From Triparma columacea (taxonomy: Eukaryota > Sar > Bolidophyceae > Parmales > Triparmaceae), in contig BRYA01000355.1 in assembly GCA_030267965.1 (NCBI GenBank), forward strand, positions 1 through 64,000: DNA of 64,000 nucleotides, read 5' to 3'. The position numbers and the translations under genes were made by a program. Every line of letters begins with the position of its first letter. Position 1 is the first letter of the stretch. The notes beneath the pieces are model-generated. The model made no database searches, was not told the DNA's origin, and saw nothing but the letters and a program-made list of their open reading frames with translations. Of the stretch, positions 35,494 through 47,800 are shown piece by piece.

Positions 35494-36060
35494 TCAGCAC
35501 ATTGTCTTGAAGCTGCCAGCAAGTTGCCCCCCCACATCTCTTGCTCTTGAAGCCACCACTCTTGCCCCCCGGCGACAGGCATTTTTGGCGACCTCGTCCA
35601 TCAGCTTAAAAGAAGCATTCTTTCTGCAGCTAATCATTTTGTACGGGCCATCGGTGCCAATGTAAATCCTCCCCTCCTCGCCAACCTCAACAAGCTTCAG
35701 TTGCAATACTCCAACTCTGCAAATGCGTGGGGCGGCAAACACAAGGAACGCGACGAGGAAAAAGAGCTTATAGATGAAGGGGAATGGGACAGGCTTCTCC
35801 TCCGTCTTCTTTACCTTTTTCGTCACCTTGAGGTCTTGGGTTTTTTTCGGCTCCACTTCCTCCTTCACCGGTGATGGTGACAGCGGGGTCTTGGGCGTAA
35901 CAGAAGAAGCAGGCGGACCACGATTCTTCACAGGGGTGCTCATTAGAGGAGGGAAAAGACTATTATCGTCATCCTTGGGCTTGCTAATTGGCTTGGCCGA
36001 AGGTCGAGCGATATCCCTTGGCTTAAACTTCATTGGTTTTGGGGAGGGGAACGAAGGCAT
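35494..36060 (-). CDS. Small single-pass membrane protein, unknown
   Basis: A single exon of 188 aa. Residues 1-90 are Pro/Lys/Ser-rich and probably cytosolic, and include repeated KP motifs. A single membrane segment (FIYKLFFLVAFLVFAAPRI) lies at about 95-115. A compact basic C-terminal domain with the strands GRIYIGTDGPYKMIS and several Cys follows. I do not recognise it. It is tail-to-tail with the Obg gene and lies just downstream of RAD54 on the same strand. ATG context and codon use look genuine, but no second line of evidence is available. Confidence 0.6.
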   Translation of the reverse strand: MPSFPSPKPMKFKPRDIARPSAKPISKPKDDDNSLFPPLMSTPVKNRGPPASSVTPKTPLSPSPVKEEVEPKKTQDLKVTKKVKKTEEKPVPFPFIYKLFFLVAFLVFAAPRICRVGVLQLKLVEVGEEGRIYIGTDGPYKMISCRKNASFKLMDEVAKNACRRGARVVASRARDVGGQLAGSFKTMC

Positions 36061-36323
36061 GACGGGAGATTACGGATAAATAAGACAGAAGACGGACTTA
36101 TTGCAGCGATAAAAGGCGGACTTTACGAGACAGAACTTATTTTGTAGATATGAGGAGGAACGGCTATGATACAAAAAAGGTGGTGAAGATGGTTGAAAAG
36201 ATGATCAAAGATTTGTTCTGTTTTTTCATTACAATCCTACAACATTGTTACTTCACTTCACTTTTCCCACGATAGCACCCCTCTCCTCCTCTCCCCCGTC
36301 TCACCCCCCCGTCTCCCAAATCC

Positions 36324-39300
36324 CTAGTTGACCGAAAGAGTGGTGTTCTCCTTATCAGACCTCCTCCCCTTCGGCTTGGAGGCCTTGGGTGCAGGTGCAG
36401 TGCACATTTCGCATTTCTTGCGCCCCTTGTTATTCACGTAGGTGCACACGCCACATTCCCATCCAGTAGGTGCGGCGTGTTTCTTTTGGTACTTCTTAAT
36501 GGCTGCGTTGAGCTGCTTCTCTGTCATGATAGTCATCTCTTCAAGACCTTCGAAGTGCACTTCAAAAGTCGCCTCTTCCTCACCATTTCCTGTTACCACC
36601 CCTTCGTGTTCTCCGAACCCTCCGAACTTCTTTATGCACTTAGTTTCACCGATGACAATCTCGAAGCCCTCGCTCGTTGAGTAAGTCGAAGCGGAGGTCG
36701 ACCCAAGGGAAAGCCTCGGAAGCGGGGCAGCTTTAGGAGAGGGAGGCGCCTGTGCCATTGGTTCGGGGACTGGTTCGTTGATGGTCTTTTCGACCTCATC
36801 TTGACCTTTCATTCCCTGGCTTAGATTGACTTGGATCTTGACCTTCCCGTCTCTCTTGCGCGCGGGGCTCAGCGACTCCTTTCTCTTGGAACTACCTGGG
36901 GGGCTCAAGCGCAATAGGACGTCGACGCTTTTCGTTGGGGGTCGAGGTGGTTTGCTTGTGGCTGGGGGGGAAACTTCAGTGTTCGTGACCGCTTCTTCTG
37001 GTGGCTCCTCCATCACAATCTCCTCCTCCTCCTCCTCATCGTGTAGATCGTCGTCAATCATGCGATTAACGATGTTCTTCTCCTTAGCCTCCGTCGGAAC
37101 AACTTCCTCGATCACTTCAAACATAGTATCATCCTCATCCTCTTCCTCGTCGTTGATGATTTTCTTCTTCTTCTTCTTCAGCTTCTGGGCTTCTTTGGCC
37201 TCCTTTTTCTTCCTCTTGCGCTCCCTCCTCTCCTCCTTCATCTTCTTCTTCCTCTTATTCTTGTCCCCTGTTACTTCAGGTTTCATTTCAAAATCGTCCT
37301 CTTTTTCGTCATCCATTTCGACGTCCATCACCTCCTCCTCCTCCTCCTCCTCCTCCTCCTCCATCACCTCCTCCTCCTTTTCTTCCACAATATCTCTTTC
37401 CTCTTCCTCCTCCTCCTCATCCTCTTCCTCTTCCTCGTCCCCCCCTTCCTCGTCATCTTCACCTTCGAAGTCCCCTTCCTCTTCCTCGTCATCATCAACG
37501 AGAAAGTCACCCATATCGTTGGGTCCGTCATCACCCTCATCGTTACTATCTTCGTAGTCCGCCGACCTCTTCTTCTTCTCCCTTTTTGCCTTGGCCCTTT
37601 TCTCGGATTTCTCCCCTCCCTTGACATCGCAGACGACCATAGGCTTCTCCACGCCATCGTCATCGCTATTGTCAGAATCCTCATTAGCTTTCATGGCCTC
37701 CTCCAAAGTGGCAAGCTCATCAAGCGCCCTCTGTTCCTCCTCCTCCTGTTTCCTCGCAGTGATGAGATCCCAAGTGACTTCGAGGCCAAACACAAAGGAA
37801 ACGGTGTCGTACCCCTTCATGGCGGCGCGGAAAATGGGGTCATCGCAAGTGTCTGTGTTGAAGTGGTGGGACCAGTTGCGCATGTCTTCCTCTTCGGGCA
37901 TTCCAATTTGCTGCTGGTAGTTATCCCCTCTCTCCACCTTTATCAGCTCCTCTTCCTTAACAGCAGATGTGGTTCCCTCAGGGATCTCTTGGCACACGAC
38001 GGTGTTCGGGGAAGGGGAGGTCACATCCTTCGGAGGGGGCTTCATGCTCATGAGGACTGGCACCGTCTGTGTCCACCTCTGGACCCAGATCGACTGCAGC
38101 ATGGACGCCGCAAGCCCAATCTCAGTGTCGACATTCCAGACCTTTGCCACATTACCGAAAATTCTGTTAACGTCCTTAGAGAACTCCCCAGCCGACTTGT
38201 AGAAGGGCTGCCCAGTCTTCTCGTCAACCTTCTCGAGCTGAGCCTTAATCCTGCTGAAGTCCATGGGCTGCTTGACGAGGCTGTCGTACTCACTCTCGCT
38301 CACTCCTTCGTTGGTTGGGATAAGGGGAGTAAGGAACTTTTCGGCATTTTCATCCGCCATGATGGTCTCAAGGAGCTCGGCGCACTTCGCCAGCTTGAAG
38401 GGCAGTACACGCTTCTCCTTCTCGTCCGCATCATCCTTGACAGTCTTGCAGCGCTCGCACTGCAGCTTATCGTGAGTATCGGAGGGGGTGTCAGCCCTGA
38501 GCTTGAAGAGGTTACGAAGGTCTTTTGTGGAAAGGGCGTTCACTTGCTCCTTGTCGTCGACGATGGACTGAAGGCCTTCCTTGGAGAGCTGCCTCTGGTA
38601 GATCTGCGAGGAAAGGCGTGAAAGAAGGAGCCGAAGGGGGGTTAGCTTGAAAGCTCATTGCGATCATCAACATATTCGCTCTCACCTTTTCCTCGACACT
38701 CCCGGAGGTAAGGAAGCGGTAGGTGAAGCAGCGCTTCTTTTGCCCATCGCGCCAACAACGGGCGGCGGCCTGCTTGTCGACGGCAGGGTTCCAGTCGGGG
38801 TCAAAGAGGACGAGCCTGTTGCCTCCGATAAGGTTGAGACCGCAGCCACCGGCCTTAGAGGAGAGGAGGAAGGCAACCAAGTTGGACGAGGGGGTGTTGA
38901 ATTCATCCACCATCTTCTGGCGTTTCTTCATTCCGATGCTGCCGTCTAACCTGCAGAACCCCCAGCTATTCTCGTCACACATCTTGCCTATGAGATCCAG
39001 GGTTTGGGTGTAGTTCGACACGATGACGATCTTGTCGTTTCCGTTCCCCGGCTTGCGCATCTCTCTCATGAGACGGAACAGCGTGAACATCTTCCCTGAC
39101 CACTCTGGGAAGACGGGTTGTCGTCCTTTCCTCCCCTCGACGTAAGGCAAGAATTGGTTGACGCCCTCTGCGCCCGGGGCCGCGGAAGACTTGACCTCCT
39201 CAGCGTAATTCTTCCTAGCCTTGCCCGCATTCCTGCCGGTTGTCTTGGCGCCCTCGTCCTCGTTTGCGACGAGGCGGGGATGGTTGCAGAGCTTCATAAG

Positions 39301-41475
39301 CATTTGGATGGAGGAGAGGCAATTGACCTGCGGCGGGAGGGGTGCGACCGAGGGACGATAAGTGAACGTTGCTTCTGTTCGTCAAAAAAATGCAGGCGAA
39401 CCTCACCTGCTTTCCATCGGTAACCTGCTGGATGGCCTTGCTGCCGATGAGGTGGTTGTAGATGTTCTGCTGCATGTCGGTCATCTTGCAGCACACGACC
39501 TGGACTAACTTGGCGGGCAGGTGCTGCGCGTTGAGGGTATTGACTCTACGGAGGATGAACTCATTCACGATAGAGCTCATCTCGTTCTGCTTCTGGAGCA
39601 TCTTATCACGCTGCTTCTTTGTCGCGTCAGGCTCGCGCCCCTTCAAGATTGGCGCGCGAATCTTCCTCCTGAATTCCTCCGGGGATCCAAGGACGCCCAT
39701 GTTGGTAAAGTCGACCATGGAAAAGAACTCCTCCAGGTCGTTTTGCATTGGAGTTCCAGTGAGCAAGACGCGACGCCGGACCTTGAGAGAGTTGAGGGCC
39801 ACGGAGGTCTAGGGAGAAGGGAACGGGGAACCCTAGGTTAGCTTCGCGGCGAAGGAAGAAAGAAAGGGACGGCGAGGAACCATCTCCCAATTTTCAGTCG
39901 ATAAGAATGTGCGCGAACCCACAAGAGATGCCGAGGAGGGACTTGAACCATCAATCTCCAGCGCCGGAAACTGGCGCCTTGTCCATCAGGTGAAAAGGCC
40001 GGCGCAATATGCAAATAGGGAACACACACGAAATATATCTTCACAGCGAAAGTATGCACGCACACCTGGCTCTCACCTGATTCTCGCGGTTCTTGAGGCG
40101 GTGGGCCTCATCGCAAACGAGGAGATCGCAGGATTCCTCAGTCTTGTTGAGCCTCCCGACGTGGGTGCGGAGGCACTCATAGCTGAGAATGAGAACGTTG
40201 AAGAGGGAGGTTTTAACAAAGCAGTCAATGTTCTTCTCTACGGTCTGCGACAAGCGGGTGACACAACGTGTGGGTAAAGAAAAGGAGACGAGATGAGTGA
40301 GTAGGGAGAAAGAGGAATACGCGAAGGAGCTCAGTGACAGCATAAATGGGGGCGCAATGCAAAGCACCTCATGTTCACTTCGGTTCATTTCTCACGCCAT
40401 TCTCACCTTGCGGTCCTGCTCGGCAATGGCGAGTGTCTTGACGCCACCGGGTCCTAGCCACTTCACGAATTCGTTGTCCCAGTTCTTCACCAGGGAGCAG
40501 GGGCATGTGACGATGACCCTCTTGGCCGTCGGCTTACCGTCAGCCGTCAACCCCGTCTTGAGGAGTGTGTAAATTAGGCACACGGACTGAAGCGTCTTGC
40601 CCAATCCCATGTCGTCCGCCAAGATGCAGCCGGCGCCGTTGAAGCCACGCATGGACATGACGCACTCATACATGAACGAGACTCCCTCGCGTTGATGGGG
40701 ACGGAGCCACTTGGCCAACACCCCAGGAACCTCGACACTCTTCTTGGAGTAGTGGTGCTCGGGGGCCTCCTTGAGGACCGTGCGCGTCGCCTCGACACCA
40801 AACTCATCCTCGTACTTTTCGGTGATAACCTTGGGAGGGATCCCCCTGGCCTCCCCCCCCTCGTCGGGACTCACCCAAACCACGAGGGGGTCAAATGGCA
40901 TGTCCTAGGGCGTTGAGAGAGGACGGAAGGGGTCAGTCCGATGCGATGCGATGCGGCTCCAATGATGCCCCCTAACCACTTCTCTTCTTTCCTCGTCCTC
41001 CCCCAACTCTCACTCACCACCTCCGGCTCAGACTCTTCGCCCTCGCTCTCACTTCCACTGTGGACCTCTTTCCTCTTGACGAAGCCACCGGGGACACGGA
41101 ACTTGTTGCCAAGCAGCTTGGCCATGCCGCTCCTCTTTCTCTGCCCTAGTGTGGCCGTTTTGAGAGCATTGTTGGCAGCCTTTTGGTTCCTCTTTTTGAA
41201 CGGTCTCACAAAGGGCTTCTGTAGAGACGCAGGAATATTCAGACCTGAGAGCGAGAGGGGAGGGGGTATCATCGAGGAGACGAGTAAGGGCTGGAATCTG
41301 GGGCTGATAAAACACTCCCTCCGATGGCAAATGAAATGACCAATTTACCTGACATTATAGGCGCCCTTTTGACACAAATCGTAGGCGCTCCTTTCGCAAA
41401 CATCCCAACACCACCACCATTGCGACTCCCATCCGTGTTGAAAGCCAGCTGTCTCGGAGATGCCCTGTTAAGCAT
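36324..41475 (-). CDS. RAD54: RAD54-like Swi2/Snf2 translocase fused to bromodomain and RanBP2 zinc finger (7 exons)
   Basis: Exons are 41475-41349, 41244-41018, 40904-40407, 40244-40077, 39808-39407, 39327-38686 and 38603-36324, giving 1,447 aa with every junction phase matching. The N-terminus RASPRQLA and APIMSGLNIP...KPFVRPFK match the RAD54 N-terminal region. Motif I is DDMGLGKT (about 215-222), motif II DEAH (329-332), then [14 protein letters not shown], the helicase C motifs [17 protein letters not shown] and [16 protein letters not shown], and the RAD54 tail ending [11 protein letters not shown]. That tail normally ends the protein. Here about 700 residues follow: a bromodomain at about 756-868 (core [18 protein letters not shown]), a long acidic/basic region, and a RanBP2-type zinc finger near 1405-1430 ([20 protein letters not shown]). 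The role in Rad51-dependent recombination is from family knowledge; acetyl-lysine reading by the extension is inference. Confidence 0.93.
39929..40003 (-). pseudogene. tRNA-Arg(CCG)-like relic in a RAD54 intron
   Basis: The minus strand of the unusually long (268-nt) intron 39809-40076 contains a perfect B-box (GGTTCAAGTCC). It also has an anticodon arm CCAGT/GCTGG closing the 7-nt loop TTCCGGC (T33, anticodon CCG) and a D-arm-like GATGGACAAGG. The T-stem has one mismatch, the A-box is poor (G at position 14), and the 5' acceptor strand does not pair properly with CTCGGCA. It is probably a decayed tRNA or tRNA-derived element and not a working gene. Confidence 0.5.
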
Positions 41476-41853
41476 AATGAGTCGATCGTTGGTAGTTTTG
41501 GGGGAATTTAGAAGAATGCGTGTGCGTCTGGGTGGGAATTCGATGAAGCTAAGTGGTAAAGATGGCTATGTGAAGGTATGTGTTGGTCCAAAAGAGGTGC
41601 AGGAGAATGGATTTCGAAGGTGGGGAGAGGAATATTTGAGCAATGCACTCGGGGGGAATTGGGGAGGCGCAAGGAAATCCGATCAGTCCGAAATCAGTCA
41701 GGCAAACAAAGTGTTCAGGTTGGGAAAACCACAAGGCCACTTCAAGGCCTAAGAAGGCGCCGCACTTCAGGAACCCCCGCATTCCCCCCACTTTATTCTA
41801 CCTCCCCCACCCGGCGGCAACCCAACCCCAACGACACGTCCTCTTTTTGCAGA
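41476..41853. other. Divergent intergenic region
   Basis: A 378-nt spacer separates the RAD54 start (-) and the giant REJ protein start (+). It ends in a C-rich run and CTCTTTTTGCAG just before the ATG. This could be an acceptor of an untranslated 5' intron, or coincidence. No other feature is visible. Confidence 0.4.
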
Positions 41854-44800
41854 ATGATTGCTCCCCTTAACATCCTCATTTTAATCTGTGTTCTGTATCT
41901 GACCCCTTTCGTTTCGTGTCAGGGGTATTCAGTAAACCGCGAGCACACATGGTACCGTCTATCGCTTATTACGGGACCCACAACTGGATGGGAAACGTAT
42001 GTTTATGAAATTGAATGGTGGTCTGCTGATGGTCAAGACGTCTCATCATCTTGCATCCCATCTGCGGGGAACAGCGGGGGCTCTGTTGGAAACGCAATAG
42101 ATGGGAGCGAATCTACAGAGTATCGAAGCAGGAACGGTGATACAGCTAACTTTGATTACATCACGTGTGAATTTGATCAACCACTTGAGCTAGGTGAGGC
42201 TTCATTCACATGCCGCTATAAAACCGCGTAGCCCCTACTTTTCTCGTTGCTTTCTACTTANNNTACCCCCCCCCCCCCCCCCCCCCTTCCCCCTCCTCTC
42301 CCCAGTTGCCTTCACTGCCTCCTCAAACAACGGCGGATGGTCAAGCTCTAAGGAAAGGTTCACATTCGATGACAGTAGCGCCAATGTTCTTGACCTCGAT
42401 TCCATAAATTCGATAATTACGTTCGACTTTCGGAATTGCATTTCGAGTAGTAACACTTTTTCCGGGAGGTTGTCGAACATGACATCCGCAGGGACGACTA
42501 CAACTACGAACCTTACTGCGACACTACACGGAGCGACATGCGCCAGTGATCCCGACGACTCAAATAATAAACTTGGCCTCCTCTTCGACGGGGTCAACGA
42601 CTACGTGGAACTGGACAGTTTTGAATTTGGTGGCATTACCACAATTGAAATGTACCTGAAGTTGGACGAGTACAATGGAAACGGCGTGATCCTAGATTTT
42701 GGTAGCAATGGATCCGATTCATTCTCAATCGGCAATCAAGATGAACTCATCGCAATGAAGTACTTTGGCACTGCCTCTACTGCTGCTGCTGCTGCTAACA
42801 TTGAGTACTCTACGAGTCACTTCAGTCAAAAGGCTTGGGACCACTTGGTATTGACAATCGCTGCTGATGGTATTTGGACGCTATATAAAAACGGGAACGA
42901 GGTGGACAGCAGGCAACAGTCTATCCCTAGCCGCACCACCCGCGGTAATCACGGCTTAGGAAATTTGGCCTCGAACCCAACCGACAACTGGTTCCAAGGA
43001 ATCATTGGGTTCTTAAAAATTTATAAGGGGTACAGGTGAGAATGAGCAAGAGAAGGAAAGAGCAGAAGGAAAGAGCACGACCCACCCTGGCGAAGGGGTG
43101 GTAACACACAATATTTCGTTTATGCATCATATTCCTAACGCAACGCTTTCATTCCTCTTTTTCCCTCCGTTCCATTCCATTCCGTTCCTTTCCACTCGGC
43201 TCCTCGCTTCGCTTCGCTTCGCTTCGCTTCGCTTCGCTTGTCTCAGCGTTGACGACACAAATAGCTTGGATGTCCACACAATGTACACAGACAATGGGTT
43301 CCGCCCGGGATGTTTCGAAAGTTGCGACGCTTCTGGAGCCACAGGTATCGGATTAGAAGGTCAGCCGCCAGAACAGCACTTCTGGAATTTCACGGGCTGC
43401 ACAACCGGGACGGCAGTGAACGACGGAAGTGTCGGAGGGATTAGCGTGATACAGGCCATGAACAGTGGCGGTACGTGTGGCGACGAGGGGATGCATCTCG
43501 ATGGCACCAATAGTTTCATAGCCCTTGACTCCTTTATGTGGGGAGGGGAATCTTCCTTGGAAATGTATGTCCAAATTGGTGTGAACAAGCCCAATTCAAT
43601 TGGCTTACTTGACTTTCATGAGGAACCAAGTTCCTCTGCTCCCAGCTCCGCCGGCGCCCCCACCGAAAGGTCCTACCTCGGACTTAATGACAAAGGCAGG
43701 TTGGTGTTTATGGCCACGAGGTGAGAACGGACAATCAAAAAACATTTGTCTTGCGAACGACGCGACGCTTCTAACCAAGTATCGAACCCCCACCCCCATT
43801 TTGCGCTTCGCTCACGCAGCGCTACTGGCAGCGAGGTGTCAGTAGAGAGTGACAAGCCTGTGAATACGATGGTCTGGACCCATTTGCTAGTCACCATCGA
43901 CTCGCAGGGGAACGTCAAGCTCTTTGTCGACGGCGTCTTCCAAGGGAGGCACGCCAATGAGATAAGTTTTGTCCCTCGCGTCTACAGACGTGCAAATATG
44001 TACATTGGAAGTTCATCAGTTCCTGGCCACAGCAACTTTAAAGGCGTCATCAAGTATGTGAAAACCTACCCATACGCTCTTACGAAGCCAGAAGCTCAAT
44101 ACGTTTACTACGATTACATGCTTGAACCAGCAATCTCTTTCAACTTTATGGATTTATGCTCAAATGATGTTGGGGCAATGAATCTTGTCGACTCAGCAGC
44201 TAAAATCGAGGCAACTAGAAACGGTGCTAGTTGCACTACGGAGGGGCTTGCGTTTGACGGTTTGGACGATTTTCTTGCTTTGGAAGCATGGCATTGGGGT
44301 GGAAATACAGGGATGACGATTGAAGTCTTGGTTCGTCTGGACGAGAGCAGACCTTTCAACCCTATCCTCTCGTTCGGGACAAATGAAAGTGACAGCAGCG
44401 CGATCATCAGCAGAGTCGATATTGCGACAAAATTCCTCGAAACCTATGTTGCGATAACAGGAAATTCGACAGGAAACTTGACAACGCTAATGAAAACCAA
44501 CCACCAATTTGCTTCCGAAGGGAAATGGTCGCGAATACTTTGGAGAACTATGTCGCATACCAGTGACGGTAGCAAACAAATCAATTGGCAAGTACTTTCA
44601 GGCACTGGGCCGGTAGATGTGGCCAGTGGAAACGTGTTAGAAAACCCTAAGTTTGCTCTACACACTCAAAACTTCCTCGGTAAATCCAACGACGGCTCCA
44701 CTTATTTCAAAGGAACCATCGGCTCGTTGAGGATGTGGACTCACGGGGTAGGATATAAACAGGACCGGAATGCGTGGCCTACCGCGATTCTCACTGATAT

Positions 44801-47800
44801 GATGGAGGACACGGGCAATTCGCTGTCGCTCCCTTGCGTGGCAGGAACTTACGGAACGACCTACCCAGATTGCGTGGTCTGCGATGTTGGTAAGATTTCA
44901 TCCACTGCTAGTGCTGCAGCTTGCACGGAATGCCCAATTGGCAAGTACAACGACGGAACGGCAGTGAGTGCCTCTAGCCACACATCTTGCACGAATTGTG
45001 AGAGCGGGAAGTTTATAGACACCCCTGGATCCGCAAGCTGCCTCGATTGTCAAGCCGGAAGTCATAGTCCAACGGCTGGCAGCACGTTTTGCACGAATTG
45101 TGAGGCTGGAAAATTTGGAAACAGCACCGGGTCCCCAAGCTGCGAAGATTGTCCAGCAGGAAATTATAGTCCAACGGCTGGCAGTACATCATGCACGAGG
45201 TGCGGGGCTGGAAAATTTGGAGACGGCATCGGGTCCCCAAGCTGCCTCGATTGTCTAGCCGGAAATTATAGTCCAATGGCTGGCAGTACATCATGCACGA
45301 AGTGCGAGGCTGGGAAGCACAGCTCGACACCTGGATCACTAAATTGCACCGTTTGTGGAGAGGGCAAGTACAATCCTAACGAAGGTGCAATCAATTGCAC
45401 TACCTGCCCAGCACGTACTTGGATCGTTGACAACGGGAGAAACGTCAGTCATCATCTTGACAACAGCAATTGTGTTGACATGTGCTCGTCGAATCTTCCT
45501 GTTATCACATTTTCATCGCATGTATCATCAATCCTTCCCTACGAGGCGTTCACAATTTCTGCAAGCGCGGCAACGTCCCCTTGTTCGTACTACGAATATT
45601 TGCCAACCCCCCTCGTGTCGGCGAATAAGTTCCAATACTTAGTCTTCGTCGCTGATCAGGTTGTTTCCTTCACATCTTCCTCGTCAGACAAGAGAAAGAT
45701 TACCATCCCCCCATTTTCTTTTGAGCCAGCGAGTGAGGTGATTGTCTCTCTGAAGGTAACGAATCAGCTTGGTATGAACGAGACGAAGACGACCAACTTC
45801 ACTGTTGGCAGAGCGAATTTGATTGCTAAGATAGAGGGGGGTGACGAGCTGACTTTACCATATCAAGGAAATTTGATGCTCGATGGTTCGACGAGCAGAG
45901 ACCCCAACAAAGAAGACGGTGGTACAAATTTGTTGGCGTACTCCTGGTCTTGTTTAGATGTCACAAGAAGTGAGAATGGATCAGCGTGTTCCCTGCAGTT
46001 TGAGGACCCCGATTCGCCCTCCATCACAATCTCGGACATCCCCGTTCTGTCGACCTACAAGTACACGCTAACAGTTAGTAGTAAAGATGATTACACACTG
46101 AGCCCTGCATCAGCGTCGGTCACCGTGTTTTCTCAGGCAGTTCTGACTCCAATAGTAACAATCGACTCAAGCTCACTGCCCGTCAAAGTGAACCCAATGG
46201 CGAAGCTCACAATTCCGGGAACTATCTCTCTCCCGCCAGACACAGTGGCGGCCTCAGTTTCCATGGCCTGGTCCGTGTTTGACGAGACAAACTCGGCTGC
46301 AGTGGAGCTACCAGCCGCATCATATTCATCTGCATCTGCGGCAACAAATAAAGTTTCAGCACAGACCGACTTCCCTTTCCCGTTGGTTCTCAAAGCTTTC
46401 TCGTTGACTCCTGGGAAAAGGTACAGATTTCAAATTTCTAGCATGTTCGAGGGAGGCCAAAGCGGTGACAGCGCACTATCCTCCGTGAGCGTTGTCGTTA
46501 ACACGGCGCCATTGGGAGGAAACCTTACAATTTTTGACGGAAATGACAGTAACAATGGGAACAGCGGAACTGCTCTCATAACGCCTTTCACATTTTCTGC
46601 GAGTTCCTGGGCCGACGACGACCTCCCCTTAACTTACAGCTTCTCGTGGCAGGTGCAAGGCACTTCCGAAAAGACAAGTGCTGGACAGAGAGGGATGTCA
46701 GATTTTATAGACAAGGTTTTTTTACCAACAGGGCAAGTTGTGTGCACCGTACGAGTTTTTGACAGCTACAACAGCTATTCCGATGGAGATGGACTTGCGA
46801 TCGTTCACCCACCTGCCTCTATTGATGCAGCCATGGAAAGCTCATCTGCGCTTGTCGAGGAGGCGATGCTTACGGGCGACAACTCTGGAGCGCTGGCTGT
46901 CATCACCTCGACAGCACAGGTTCTGAAGACCACTGATTGTACATCAGCCCCTAGCTGCGCAACTTTGAACAGGGAGGATTGCGGCTACTACAGGACAGCT
47001 GAGGGAGGAAATAACATGTGTGGGGATTGCTTACCTGGCTATTTTGGGCCATCCGGGCCTGAAGAGACTTTGATCTGCGAGGATGTGCTTGCTCAATGCG
47101 AAAATGATTCATTGGATGACGGCGAAACCGATGTTGATTGCGGTGGTTTATCCTGCCCGAGGTGCGGAGACGGCAAAGCGTGCAAAGTCGCTGAAGATTG
47201 CGACAGCGGCATTTGCGAAGGTGGCTTTTGCAAGTCACCCCAAAAGCCGTGTCCCACCACGACTAAGGGGACGGATTGCAGTGGGAAGGGAGTTTGTAGC
47301 TACGAAAGCTTTGTAACTTACGAGCCAATCGCAGCATGCTCGACTTATGATGCAACATGCAATGCGCTGTGTACTTGTGAGGCTGGATCCTTTGGGAAGG
47401 CCTGCCAGTACACTGAAGCTGAAAGGTTGGAGGCGCAAAAAAATAGGCTCACACTTTTGAACTCAGTCCTTGACGTGCAAGAGTCCGCAGGCACAGACGG
47501 AGGTATTGCTGATGTTCACAAAGCAGCGACTGACCAAGCAATCACGTTGAAGACAATCACTTCAGATCCCGATGAATTGGATTCGACTTCGGTATCTCTT
47601 GCCACGTTTCTGCTCAAGAGTACAGTCCTGTCAGTCAAGACCAGCATCGAAGACAGCGAAGATGAAGGTGGCACTGACGAAGAGGGGGGTTCTCTCTCTT
47701 TGGAGATCACCGAAGTTGTGAGCAGCTTGTTGTCCACCTCTGCTATTAAGGAAAACGCTACAATTAGCCAAGAACTAAACTCAATCATGCAAAGTGTCGC

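Noticed and set aside
36826..37557. A Ser-rich ORF antisense to the acidic region of the RAD54 fusion.
   Set aside because: A compositional shadow of GAG/GAA/GAT codons.
41324..41752. A 142-residue + strand ORF in the RAD54/REJ promoter region.
   Set aside because: It overlaps RAD54 exon 1 in antisense, has mixed composition and no domain. The REJ gene start with a clear signal peptide lies just downstream.
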